Positions 15,438 to 22,253 of a stretch of 41,632 nucleotides of DNA are shown here, one piece after another. Under the pieces are notes generated by a model. The model was not told where the DNA came from. It searched no databases and worked only from the letters and a program-made list of their open reading frames with translations. The position numbers and the translations under genes are program-made. The stretch comes from a virus: the IMG/VR virus record IMGVR_UViG_3300046777_001449, positions 1 to 41,632 of that record, one strand, 5' to 3'. Each line of letters opens with the position of its first letter. Positions within the stretch are counted from its first letter, which is position 1.

Positions 15438-15964
15438 CACACGGATCTTTTCCGAGGTCTGGTAATCATTTGCTAGATACAATTCTCAAGTTCTCTTATC
15501 CTTCATGTACGATTAAATGGATAGAACATAATGCTTGGCTTTCGTTAAAAGAAAAAAATTTTATTTGCGTAGTTCGTGATCCCTTGATGTGCGCAGCATC
15601 CTGGATCGCTCTCTCTCAAGACTCAAGAGAAAATCGCTCCGAAATGATTCTAAATTGGTATAGTAGGTATCATAGCTTTATGATGAAAAATAATAATGCT
15701 GTATTGATCAACTTTGATGATTTAATAAAAAATCCATCAATGCTTAATGATATTATTTATTTCAAGTTTAATATTAAAAATAGTTTAGAAATACCAAATG
15801 ATTATTATCTTAATCATATGAGTATTATTCATCCTGACAATTATCCTAAAGGTAACAGTGATCAAAAAAATATATTGATTAATGAAATTAAAAAATCATC
15901 TGAGTATAAAAATGCAAAGAAAATATATAAAAATATTTTGAAAAGGACAGTTAATGAATTTTAA
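15425..15964 (+). CDS. Sulfotransferase-like protein (PAPS-dependent, compact)
   Basis: A 179-residue protein with both PAPS-binding signatures of sulfotransferases: the 5'-phosphosulfate loop GSFPRSGNHLL (residues 7-17) and the 3'-phosphate motif VVRDPLMCAASW (49-60), in which R51 and S59 are eight residues apart as in oestrogen sulfotransferase R130/S138. The loop lysine of the classical PKSGTTW form is Arg here. At 179 residues it is shorter than usual (about 250-300) and the C-terminal part is Lys/Asn/Ile-rich, so it may be minimal or need a partner. It starts inside the halogenase gene (13-nt overlap) and its end overlaps the next gene by 11 nt. It would transfer sulfate to a hydroxyl, amine or tyrosine; the acceptor is unknown. 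Confidence 0.75.
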   Translation: MDVLTHGSFPRSGNHLLDTILKFSYPSCTIKWIEHNAWLSLKEKNFICVVRDPLMCAASWIALSQDSRENRSEMILNWYSRYHSFMMKNNNAVLINFDDLIKNPSMLNDIIYFKFNIKNSLEIPNDYYLNHMSIIHPDNYPKGNSDQKNILINEIKKSSEYKNAKKIYKNILKRTVNEF

Positions 15965-16505
15965 ATATATTAAAAATTTTAATATAGACAAGATTAAAAA
16001 AATCGTTACGCTGTTTACCGATGAATGGGAAGTGGACACATCAAGGCAAAAAACATTTGATGCCCACTCAGCAACGAAAACATACAATATCTATAATATA
16101 GATATTGTTATGTGGAAGCCTGGAATGCAGTATGAAACAAGATTATCCTGTAAAAATAAAAAATTACTAAAATATGTTGATAGAATAGTTTCTGATTTGG
16201 AAAAATTACATGACGGTAGAGTTGGTCAATGTATTCTAACAAGTCTTGATGCTGGTGCTGAAATACCTTATCATGTAGATAAAGGTGAATATCTTGTTGC
16301 TTCAAAAAGACATCACATCCCAATTATCACGAGTGATAATGTCTTTTTCTTTATAGATAGCGAACTGTCTGTTATGGGAGAAGGGGAGTGTTGGGAGATT
16401 AGAAATACAAGACCTCACCGTGTTGTTAATGCCAGTGGTCTTGATCGCATTCATTTAATAATTGATATTATTCCGAATAAATATATAGGAGGCGCAAATG
16501 CTTAG
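15954..16505 (+). CDS. Aspartyl/asparaginyl beta-hydroxylase-like Fe(II)/2OG oxygenase
   Basis: A 183-residue cupin-type oxygenase. Candidate iron ligands are H107 (IPYHVDKG, with D109) and H155 (TRPHRVVN); RHHIPI (119-124) and RIHLIID with R165 match the co-substrate-binding strands of the Asp/Asn hydroxylase family. GECWEIRN before H155 is also characteristic. Animal members hydroxylate Asp or Asn in proteins; bacterial members modify peptides or amino acids. It overlaps the sulfotransferase gene at its start and a small membrane protein gene at its end (8 nt), so it is the fourth consecutive modification enzyme. Confidence 0.85.
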   Translation: MNFKYIKNFNIDKIKKIVTLFTDEWEVDTSRQKTFDAHSATKTYNIYNIDIVMWKPGMQYETRLSCKNKKLLKYVDRIVSDLEKLHDGRVGQCILTSLDAGAEIPYHVDKGEYLVASKRHHIPIITSDNVFFFIDSELSVMGEGECWEIRNTRPHRVVNASGLDRIHLIIDIIPNKYIGGANA

Positions 16506-16782
16506 TTTTAATGATATTTTGAAAGTTTCAAAAAAATGGGGAAACAAGAGTTACTGGACTAAGACAAATATAGTTGAAGCTTGGGCTTTTATGACCAAGA
16601 TTGCAATCATATTCCCAGGTCTACTGTTTGGAGTGCAGTTTTGGTGGTTATATATATTTGCACTCGTGTCAAGTCTTGCTTTAATACTAACATCAACTAT
16701 TAAAACAATGCCGACAATTATTTGGTTTAATATTGCATGGGTATTTCTTGCTTCTGCATCAATAATTAAATATTGGTGGTAA
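16498..16782 (+). CDS. Small membrane protein with three predicted TM segments
   Basis: A 94-residue protein with hydrophobic stretches around residues 33-50 (KIAIIFPGLLFGVQFWW), 51-68 (YIFALVSSLALILTSTI) and 72-93 (TIIWFNIAWVFLASASIIKY). AGGAGG at 16488-16493 precedes the ATG, which lies inside the end of the hydroxylase gene. It could be a holin or antiholin because lysis genes follow, or a membrane anchor for the enzyme cassette with which it is co-transcribed. No family recognised with certainty. Confidence 0.7.
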   Translation: MLSFNDILKVSKKWGNKSYWTKTNIVEAWAFMTKIAIIFPGLLFGVQFWWLYIFALVSSLALILTSTIKTMPTIIWFNIAWVFLASASIIKYWW

Positions 16783-16813
16783 TTTCTATTGTTTATCAAT
16801 AACTTTAAGACTT

Positions 16814-16843
16814 TTGTCAAATTAACTCTTTCTAAGATATAAT
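16814..16843 (+). promoter_or_regulatory. Sigma70-like promoter, leaderless for the GTG at 16850
   Basis: TTGTCA at 16814-16819 and TATAAT at 16838-16843 have an 18-nt spacer. The -10 ends 6 nt before the GTG start, with no Shine-Dalgarno. The CTAAGATATAAT block recurs at 20244-20255 before the holin genes. Confidence 0.75.
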
Positions 16844-16849
16844 CTTTAT

Positions 16850-17080
16850 GTGAAAAGATTATTTTCTGTGTTATGCCTTTCAATAGGCTTGCTTTCATGC
16901 GGGTATGACGGTGGTTATCGCTACCCATGCCAAGACCCAGAAAATTGGGAGAATGAAGAATGCAAACCTCCAACATGCAAGGTAGATGGGGCTTGTACAG
17001 AAGACTTGCTCGGATTCAATCCGTCATCAGACACAGCCCCAGAAGACACCGTTTTGACAGAGGAGACAGTAGCGCCATGA
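16850..17080 (+). CDS. Small lipoprotein (candidate outer spanin-like or surface protein)
   Basis: A 76-residue protein from a GTG start. It has a lipoprotein signal: MKRLFSVLCLSIGLLSC with lipobox LLSC (Cys17). The mature part contains four further Cys residues (YPCQDPENWENEECKPPTCK, then GACTEDL) and an acidic Thr/Glu tail. The ATG two bases earlier is followed at once by TGA, so GTG 16850 is the start. I recall similar small cysteine-bearing lipoproteins in aquatic phages. A spanin role would be unexpected in an actinobacterial host without a typical outer membrane. Its stop overlaps the next ATG (ATGA). Confidence 0.7.
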   Translation: MKRLFSVLCLSIGLLSCGYDGGYRYPCQDPENWENEECKPPTCKVDGACTEDLLGFNPSSDTAPEDTVLTEETVAP

Positions 17081-17337
17081 AAAAAAGATTAACTCCAGAA
17101 GAACTGGATGCTCGTTTAAAGTTTGTTATCGGATGCATGCTCGGAGCTGTTTTACTTATTACCACTGTTTTTATTCTTTATGCACTCGTATTCGTGACAC
17201 AACCAATTGGTGCTCAAGCCGAAAACGACAAGATGTTCTTCGGTGTTCTTTCCTCGGTTGCAACATTTATTACAGGAACATTGGCTGGTCTGATGATTTC
17301 TACAGGAAGGAATAAAGATAGCTCTTCAGAGGAATGA
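17077..17337 (+). CDS. Small membrane protein (holin-like)
   Basis: An 86-residue protein with two predicted transmembrane helices: residues ~15-38 (FVIGCMLGAVLLITTVFILY) and ~54-74 (FFGVLSSVATFITGTLAGLM), with charged ends (KKRLTPEELDAR and RNKDSSSEE). The ATG overlaps the lipoprotein stop; an in-frame start at 16960 would overlap that gene by 121 nt and is not credible. Two-helix proteins with short charged ends in a lysis region are holin candidates, but several compete for the role here. Confidence 0.7.
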   Translation: MKKRLTPEELDARLKFVIGCMLGAVLLITTVFILYALVFVTQPIGAQAENDKMFFGVLSSVATFITGTLAGLMISTGRNKDSSSEE

Positions 17338-20237
17338 TGAGAAAGATATCTTTTAGCAAAGGTTCCTGGGCGCTAATTCCTGCACTAGTTGTCTCATTGG
17401 TATCTATATTTATCTCATCGTCAAGTGTAAATGCGAATAATACCACTCCAATACCAAACGCAGGGTTTGAAGACAATACATTTACTGGTTGGTCAAAAGG
17501 CTCTCAAACTGGAACACTAGGTTCTTCTATAACTGGAAACGGATCTGGCGTAACAATATTTAATGGCTCAAGGACATTCGCTCATGGATCTCACGGTGCT
17601 ATGGGTAATCCATCCAGCCCATACTATGCTCCAGCGGTAAGCGCAGGAAGTTGGACATTCTCGCCAAAGAACGCTACTTATGCTGCTCTTCTTCAGCCAA
17701 AAGGAGAACAAACTTATAATCAAGCTATAGCAGCATTGGGTCTTAATAACGCAGAGAAGAGTGAAATCCAAAACATTCTTACTTCACAAGCATCTGCATC
17801 AGGCTTTGGTGGTGGTAATCCAACTGATGCTGCATGGATAACTCGTGAAGTTCAATTGACTGCTGGAGATGTATATACAATGGCTTGGAACTATGTGGGA
17901 ACTGACTATGTTCCGTACAACGATGGCTCCATAACATCACTCGTTCCAGTATCGGTAAATGGAACACCTGTAATTACAGTTAACAACTATGTTAAATCTT
18001 ATGCTTTACTTGGATTCACTAACCCAGGAACAGGCGACTATTCAACCAACTCCTATGGCGCTACTGGTTGGCAAACATCAACATACGAGGTTTCTATATC
18101 AGGAACATATAAACTTGGCTTTACATCATTTAACCTGGATGATCAAGGACTACCTCCAGCATTGATGGTTGATAGTGAAGCTGGGTCAACACAAAAGTGT
18201 ATCTCTGGAACCTGCACTACATTTGGCGGTGTTGAACCAAATAATGAAACAGCACCAACTGTTCCCCCAACTACTACTACTGAGCCTGCAACTACTACGA
18301 CTACAACAGTTCCACCTACCACTACCACAACTACTACCACAACTACAGTTCCATCTACAACAACTACAACAATCCCTCCTATAGTGGAAAATATTGTTTG
18401 GGGTGAGATTGATGAAAATGGTGAATTAACATTAACCGCTCCAAGCGGCAATGTATTTACATCAGTCCTTTTTGCTAGTTATGGAACTCCTACAGGCTCT
18501 GATGGTGACTATTCAATTGGGCAATGTCATGCGTCAACTTCTATCACTGAAGTTGCAGATATCGCTCTAGGGAGTAGTGTTGCTGTCATACCAGCAAACA
18601 ATGATGTGTTTGGAGACCCATGCGGTGGTACTGGAAAGCGCTTGTATGTTTCTCTTCAGTACGGTGAAGACACATCGGAGCCTTATTTCAACACAGTGCA
18701 AAATTTAACTGCAGTAGCAAATAGTGATGGCAGTGTTGATCTTAATTGGGATACTCCAGCATCTAGTAACGCTGTACCTTATGGTTATTCAATAACTTTT
18801 TATGATTTGAATAATGGTGTTGTTTCTGGTGGTTGGGGAATTTGGACTTTAAACAATTCTTATAATCTCGGTCACTACATGTTTGATGGGAATAATCCAG
18901 TAACTACTGGTTATGGTCCTGTTCGTTTTGAAGTAAAAGCTATGAGCGAAGGTTGTGTTGGGGCAGATAGTAATCCATGTCTGTACGGTCCAGGGTCTAC
19001 TGTGGATGCTACGGTTCTTGAGCCTACCACTAGCACCACCACTAGCACTACGACTACCACTACAGTGCCAAACACTACAACGACTACGGTTGTTATAAAT
19101 ACACCAGAGCCCCCAACTACTGAGCCTGAGGTTATAAATTCACCAGAAACGCTCCCAGAGCCTTCTACGACCACATCTGAGCCAGAGCCAGAAGTCACCG
19201 ACTCTATCTCTGAAGAAACTACGACAACGACAGAGCCAGATTTAGAGCCATCGGTAGAAGAAGAGGTTCAGGAAGAGGTTATTCCTGAAGAGATAACTCC
19301 AGAGGAAGTAGCGGTTATCGTGGATCAGATTATTGATGCTTCTGCTGAAGAAGTAATAGCAGTACTATCAGCTCTAAGTGGTGAAGAGGTGACTGCTGTG
19401 ATTGAAAATATATCCGCAGAGCAGCTATCGGAAGTTCTTGACGAACTTCCAGCAGAAGAAGTTTTGAGCCTTATTGAGTCAATTGACTCTGCAGATGCAT
19501 TAGCAAATGTTGTTGATGCAATCAGTGATGAAACGATTGATCCAGATACCGCAATTGCAGTTATTGAAAACGGAAATTTTGAAGAATTACCTATTGAGCA
19601 AGTTGCAGAAGTTTTTGCTGCAATTGAGCCAGAACAATTTACAGAAGAGCAAAAGACAGAACTAGCTGCTGTGCTTACTGAAGCTCCAACTGAGATCAAG
19701 GAAGCGTTTGAAGAAGAAATTGACATCTATGGAGATGGGTTTGATGATTATGTTCCTACAGGGTCAAGCATTGATGTTGGAACTCGTAAGACAGTTCTTG
19801 CAGCAGTAGCCGCTACAGCAACAATAGCTGCTGGCGCAGCAGCGTCTGGAGGAGGCACATCAGGTGGTGGTTCATCTGGAGGTGGTTCTGGTGGAGGATC
19901 TCCTAGTGGCAATGAAGGTCGCTCAAGAAGAGAGGAAGATTCTGGCGATGAACCGTCTGGAGAAATTGCTGGACCAGAAGATGACGATGGCGAAGAATTT
20001 ACAAGAAACAGTATTTTTAAATATTATATTAAGGAGGGCAAAGAAATGAAGAAATTTAATTTGTTCGGTTTTAGCAAAAAAATATGGGACATCACTGCTG
20101 GTTTAGCCTTTACTCTGGCAGGAAGTCTTGTGGTTTATGTTACTCTTTCTGGAGTAACACAAAGAATTGCTGGAATTGCAACTTTAATTGCTATTCTTGT
20201 GCATTATGTGCATGAAATTCTAAAGAATGACGAATAA
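17334..20237 (+). CDS. Large secreted surface protein with SUEL-type lectin domain and C-terminal membrane segment
   Basis: 967 residues. N-terminal signal peptide (~1-34). Residues ~38-290 form a beta-rich domain beginning PNAGFEDNTFTGW, of the kind seen in bacterial surface proteins. A Thr/Pro/Val linker follows (~308-348). Residues ~355-445 fit the SUEL (galactose/rhamnose-binding) lectin domain: FASYGTPTG, GQCHAST, NNDVFGDPCGGTGKRLYVSL. A fibronectin-III-like domain comes next (~450-560), then a second Thr-rich linker, then acidic helical repeats (~643-799: EEVIAVLSALSGEEV and EEVLSLIESIDSAD types), a hydrophobic Ala-rich stretch (~819-840), a Gly/Ser linker, and a C-terminal hydrophobic region (~915-962). 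The last 63 residues have their own AAGGAGGG and ATG. It may display a lectin on the host surface or act in adsorption. The start overlaps the previous stop (ATGATGA). Confidence 0.75.
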   Translation: MMRKISFSKGSWALIPALVVSLVSIFISSSSVNANNTTPIPNAGFEDNTFTGWSKGSQTGTLGSSITGNGSGVTIFNGSRTFAHGSHGAMGNPSSPYYAPAVSAGSWTFSPKNATYAALLQPKGEQTYNQAIAALGLNNAEKSEIQNILTSQASASGFGGGNPTDAAWITREVQLTAGDVYTMAWNYVGTDYVPYNDGSITSLVPVSVNGTPVITVNNYVKSYALLGFTNPGTGDYSTNSYGATGWQTSTYEVSISGTYKLGFTSFNLDDQGLPPALMVDSEAGSTQKCISGTCTTFGGVEPNNETAPTVPPTTTTEPATTTTTTVPPTTTTTTTTTTVPSTTTTTIPPIVENIVWGEIDENGELTLTAPSGNVFTSVLFASYGTPTGSDGDYSIGQCHASTSITEVADIALGSSVAVIPANNDVFGDPCGGTGKRLYVSLQYGEDTSEPYFNTVQNLTAVANSDGSVDLNWDTPASSNAVPYGYSITFYDLNNGVVSGGWGIWTLNNSYNLGHYMFDGNNPVTTGYGPVRFEVKAMSEGCVGADSNPCLYGPGSTVDATVLEPTTSTTTSTTTTTTVPNTTTTTVVINTPEPPTTEPEVINSPETLPEPSTTTSEPEPEVTDSISEETTTTTEPDLEPSVEEEVQEEVIPEEITPEEVAVIVDQIIDASAEEVIAVLSALSGEEVTAVIENISAEQLSEVLDELPAEEVLSLIESIDSADALANVVDAISDETIDPDTAIAVIENGNFEELPIEQVAEVFAAIEPEQFTEEQKTELAAVLTEAPTEIKEAFEEEIDIYGDGFDDYVPTGSSIDVGTRKTVLAAVAATATIAAGAAASGGGTSGGGSSGGGSGGGSPSGNEGRSRREEDSGDEPSGEIAGPEDDDGEEFTRNSIFKYYIKEGKEMKKFNLFGFSKKIWDITAGLAFTLAGSLVVYVTLSGVTQRIAGIATLIAILVHYVHEILKNDE
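18267..18377 (+). repeat. Low-complexity ACT/ACA repeat coding a Thr-rich linker
   Basis: Degenerate threonine codon run (ACT, ACC, ACA, ACG mixed) with Val-Pro and Pro interruptions, inside the lectin protein gene. Mixed synonymous codons argue for protein-level selection rather than recent slippage. Confidence 0.85.
19023..19100 (+). repeat. Second Thr-rich linker repeat
   Basis: A shorter run of mixed Thr and Ser codons coding TTSTTTSTTTTTTVPNTTTT, between the fibronectin-like domain and the acidic helical repeats of the same protein. Confidence 0.8.
20046..20237 (+). CDS. Possible internal-start small membrane protein nested in the lectin gene
   Basis: ATG 20046 is in frame with the 967-residue protein (its codon 905) and follows AAGGAGGG at 20031-20038. 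The 63-residue product has a positively charged start (MKKFNLFGFSKK) and two hydrophobic helices (ITAGLAFTLAGSLVVYVTL and IAGIATLIAILVHYVHEIL), like a small holin or antiholin. Either this is a separate protein whose gene became fused to the surface protein, or the site is used to make both anchored and free forms. Confidence 0.55.
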   Translation: MKKFNLFGFSKKIWDITAGLAFTLAGSLVVYVTLSGVTQRIAGIATLIAILVHYVHEILKNDE

Positions 20238-20255
20238 CTAACTCTAAGATATAAT
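20227..20255 (+). promoter_or_regulatory. Sigma70-like promoter for the holin/endolysin operon
   Basis: ATGACG at 20227-20232 and TATAAT at 20250-20255 are spaced by 17 nt. Downstream is AAGGAGGTG at 20275-20283, so this promoter gives a real leader, unlike the similar promoter at 16838. Confidence 0.6.
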
Positions 20256-20288
20256 ATATATGACCCGTTGGGGTAAGGAGGTGGTCTT

Positions 20289-20486
20289 TTGTCTACTTTA
20301 TTGAATGATGCTAATAAGAAAATGCTTTCGTCTTGGGCGAGATCGTTTTTTGGAGCTGCTTTGGCTGTCTACATGACAGGCAATCATGATCCAAAGGCGA
20401 TTGCTACTGCAGGAGTTGCGGCTATTGCGCCAGTAATTCTTCGCTGGTTGAATCCAAACGATACTGCATTTGGAAGAACGAAGTAA
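20289..20486 (+). CDS. Holin-like membrane protein, TTG start
   Basis: A 65-residue protein read from TTG, 7 nt after the GGAGG in the near-perfect AAGGAGGTG at 20275-20283. It has a hydrophobic segment around residues 18-33 (WARSFFGAALAVYMTG), a second at 38-52 (AIATAGVAAIAPVIL), and ends in RWLNPNDTAFGRTK. Small proteins with this RWLNPxDTAFGR ending occur near lysis genes of aquatic phages and are often called holin-like. It is the first gene of an operon with an r1t-type holin and the endolysin. The rare start codon behind a strong site may limit its amount. Confidence 0.75.
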   Translation: MSTLLNDANKKMLSSWARSFFGAALAVYMTGNHDPKAIATAGVAAIAPVILRWLNPNDTAFGRTK

Positions 20487-20498
20487 GGGTAATTTAAA

Positions 20499-20747
20499 AT
20501 GGCACAGATAAAGAACATCCTCCTTAGAATTGTTGCAACATTTGCTGCTTCTGGTTTGGGTGTAATCGGTGCTGGAACGATTGCTGGTGTCCCGCTGTGG
20601 AAAGCAATTTTCATGGCGGGCATCGCAGGCGTAGCAACTGTTGTTGAAGGATTATCAAGAGCATTCCTAGATGATGGTAAACTTAGTCTAGACGAAATTG
20701 ATCGTGTCTTTTCAAAAGTTGAAAAGAAAAAAGAGGAGATTAAATAA
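20499..20747 (+). CDS. r1t-type holin
   Basis: An 82-residue protein fitting the phage r1t holin family: N-terminal hydrophobic segment ILLRIVATFAASGLGVIGAG, then GTIAGVPLWKAIFMAGIAGV, and a cytoplasmic acidic C-terminus with DDGKLSLDEIDRVF. Holins of this family form the membrane holes that release or activate the endolysin. The family is well represented in phages of actinobacteria and lactococci. It lies directly before the endolysin gene and overlaps it by 1 nt (TAATG). Confidence 0.85.
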   Translation: MAQIKNILLRIVATFAASGLGVIGAGTIAGVPLWKAIFMAGIAGVATVVEGLSRAFLDDGKLSLDEIDRVFSKVEKKKEEIK

Positions 20748-21589
20748 TGGCTAAAAGAACTGAATGGGATTACATTGTTGATGTAAAGATGCCTGTTGCG
20801 CTCAAAGGAGTTGAGCCAGGTAAGTTGCATCCAAGTCTATTGAGAGACATTCCAGGTGGTGGAAAATTGTTTTATCTTGCTGCTGATGCGTGGATGGCAA
20901 TGGTTGAAGCGGCTAAGGCTGAAGGTGTTGAACTAAAACCGACTTCCAGCGGCGATACATATCGCAGTTATGAAAGCCAAAAGGCAGGATTTCTTTCTAG
21001 ATACAGTCTTGAGGATACAGGTACTGGATCAACAAAAACTTTTGAAGGCAAGACTTGGTATTTGAAGAAAGGCATGGCAATGCTTGCGACACCTGGTAAG
21101 TCACAGCATAATCTCGGCTTGGCGGTTGATGTTGCTAATGCTTCTGAAAAGAAGAGAATTAATTGGTTGATTGCTAATGTTGAAAAGTTTGGATGGAGCT
21201 GGGAGGTAGTTCCTTCAGAGCCTTGGCATATTCGTTATGTTTGTGGTGATGCAGTTCCTCAAGCAGTAAAAGATTATGTTGCTCGCAATCCAAGAGAGGC
21301 AAGTCCATTTGGAACAGTAGCAGAGCAAAAAGCTGCTGCTGAAGCAAAGGCAGCAGCTCCTAAACCAAATGCTGTTGCTGCTGCTGCAAAACCAAATCTT
21401 ACAAAAGATAATAAAGGTGCTGCTGTTAAAGAAGCTCAAACACTTCTTGCAAAGCATGGCTTTGCTTGCAAACCAGATGGTGATTTTGGACCAAAAACTC
21501 AGGGACTAGTAAAAGATTTTCAGAAAGCAAAAGGTCTTGCTGTTACTGGAGATGTTGATCAAAAAACCTGGGCTGCATTGCTGGCATAA
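20747..21589 (+). CDS. Endolysin: M15 (VanY-like) peptidase with C-terminal peptidoglycan-binding domain
   Basis: A 280-residue cell-wall hydrolase. The catalytic domain (~25-185) has the M15 zinc site: H121 and D128 in SQHNLGLAVDV, and H161 in EPWHIRYV with catalytic Glu158; the substrate-binding Arg73 is in GDTYRSYESQ. An Ala/Lys/Pro linker (~193-213) joins it to a PG_binding_1 domain (~215-280) with KEAQTLLAKHGF, DGDFGPKTQGLVKDFQKAKG and TWAALLA. It should cleave L,D- or D,D-peptide bonds in the stem peptide. No signal peptide, so release depends on the holins encoded just upstream. Confidence 0.93.
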   Translation: MAKRTEWDYIVDVKMPVALKGVEPGKLHPSLLRDIPGGGKLFYLAADAWMAMVEAAKAEGVELKPTSSGDTYRSYESQKAGFLSRYSLEDTGTGSTKTFEGKTWYLKKGMAMLATPGKSQHNLGLAVDVANASEKKRINWLIANVEKFGWSWEVVPSEPWHIRYVCGDAVPQAVKDYVARNPREASPFGTVAEQKAAAEAKAAAPKPNAVAAAAKPNLTKDNKGAAVKEAQTLLAKHGFACKPDGDFGPKTQGLVKDFQKAKGLAVTGDVDQKTWAALLA

Positions 21590-21598
21590 CCAATCTTT

Positions 21599-21604
21599 GA
21601 TAAT
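21599..21604 (+). promoter_or_regulatory. -10 box GATAAT before the second fibre module
   Basis: GATAAT lies in the 32-nt gap after the endolysin gene, followed by TAGGAGA at 21611-21617 and ATG at 21622. No clear -35. Confidence 0.45.
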
Positions 21605-21621
21605 ATCTTATAGGAGATATT

Positions 21622-21954
21622 ATGGCTGCAACTAGGAATATTACTATTTATCAAGGCGATACTTATGCTCATGAGCTTCGCATTAAAAATAGTTCTAATG
21701 CTAATGTAAACATTACATCTAGAACATATACTGGTCAAATCAGAAAGAAAAGAAATTCTGAAACAAGTGCAGCAACATTCTCATCTGAGATTACAAATGC
21801 TGCCAATGGCATCGTTGTCCTGTCTCTGACATCTGCCCAGACTGCAAATATTGCGGCTGGAACATATGTTTACGATTTTCAAGAAACCAATGGCTCTACT
21901 GTCACCACGCTGATTACTGGAACGGTAACGGTCACTGGTGAGGTAAGTAGGTAA
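21622..21954 (+). CDS. Virion/fibre-base protein with phage beta domain
   Basis: A 110-residue protein fitting a widespread phage structural family: an N-terminal ITIYQGDTYAHELRIKNSSN, the TYTGQIRKKRNSE strand, and ANGIVVLSLTSAQTANIAAG followed by TYVYDFQETNG and a final TGTVTVTGEVSR. Such domains often precede or form the base of fibres. TAGGAGA precedes the ATG. It overlaps the next gene by 1 nt and opens the second adhesin module. Confidence 0.8.
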   Translation: MAATRNITIYQGDTYAHELRIKNSSNANVNITSRTYTGQIRKKRNSETSAATFSSEITNAANGIVVLSLTSAQTANIAAGTYVYDFQETNGSTVTTLITGTVTVTGEVSR

Positions 21955-22253
21955 TGGCTGGGGATATTACAACCGTTCAGGTAACTAGCGGTGATGTTAC
22001 ATCCCTATCTGTATCTACAGATGTTTCAAATGTTACGGTTGCTTCTGAGATTACAGCAGTAACTGTACAAACGAATGACACAACTGTACTAACGCAATCT
22101 TCTGGAACAATCAATTTAGCATCGCTCTCCTTTGCTACATCAGATCCAGCCGATGTTGCTAGAACTGCAAGTGTTGGAGTAAGCAATTTAGCAGCTAGGG
22201 CAGATCATGTTCATAGTGCAGCAAATCTATTAATGGATGGAGGAAACTACTAA
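21954..22253 (+). CDS. Small fibre-module protein
   Basis: A 99-residue Thr/Ser/Val-rich beta protein with a regular alternation in the first 60 residues (TTVQVTSGDVTSLSVSTDVS) and a conserved-looking end ARADHVHSAANLLMDGGNY, a motif I recall from short proteins in cyanophage-like fibre clusters. It overlaps both neighbours by 1 nt (TAATG), so all three are translated in a chain. Likely structural. Confidence 0.75.
   Translation: MAGDITTVQVTSGDVTSLSVSTDVSNVTVASEITAVTVQTNDTTVLTQSSGTINLASLSFATSDPADVARTASVGVSNLAARADHVHSAANLLMDGGNY

Noticed and set aside
16960-17076. Upstream in-frame start for the 86-residue membrane protein
   Set aside because: Lies within the lipoprotein gene; the ATG at 17077 overlaps the lipoprotein stop in the usual ATGA arrangement.
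18267-18377. Thr-codon repeat considered as a CRISPR or tandem DNA repeat array
   Set aside because: No regular repeat-spacer structure; the synonymous codons are mixed and the frame is kept, so it is a protein linker.
18143-19198. Minus-strand frames rich in Val/Gly
   Set aside because: They are the reverse complement of the Thr-codon repeats in the lectin protein gene.
20260-20304. Short 14-codon leader reading frame before the holin gene
   Set aside because: Its ATG is only 4 nt from the -10 box, so it is probably not in the transcript, and no known leader motif is present.
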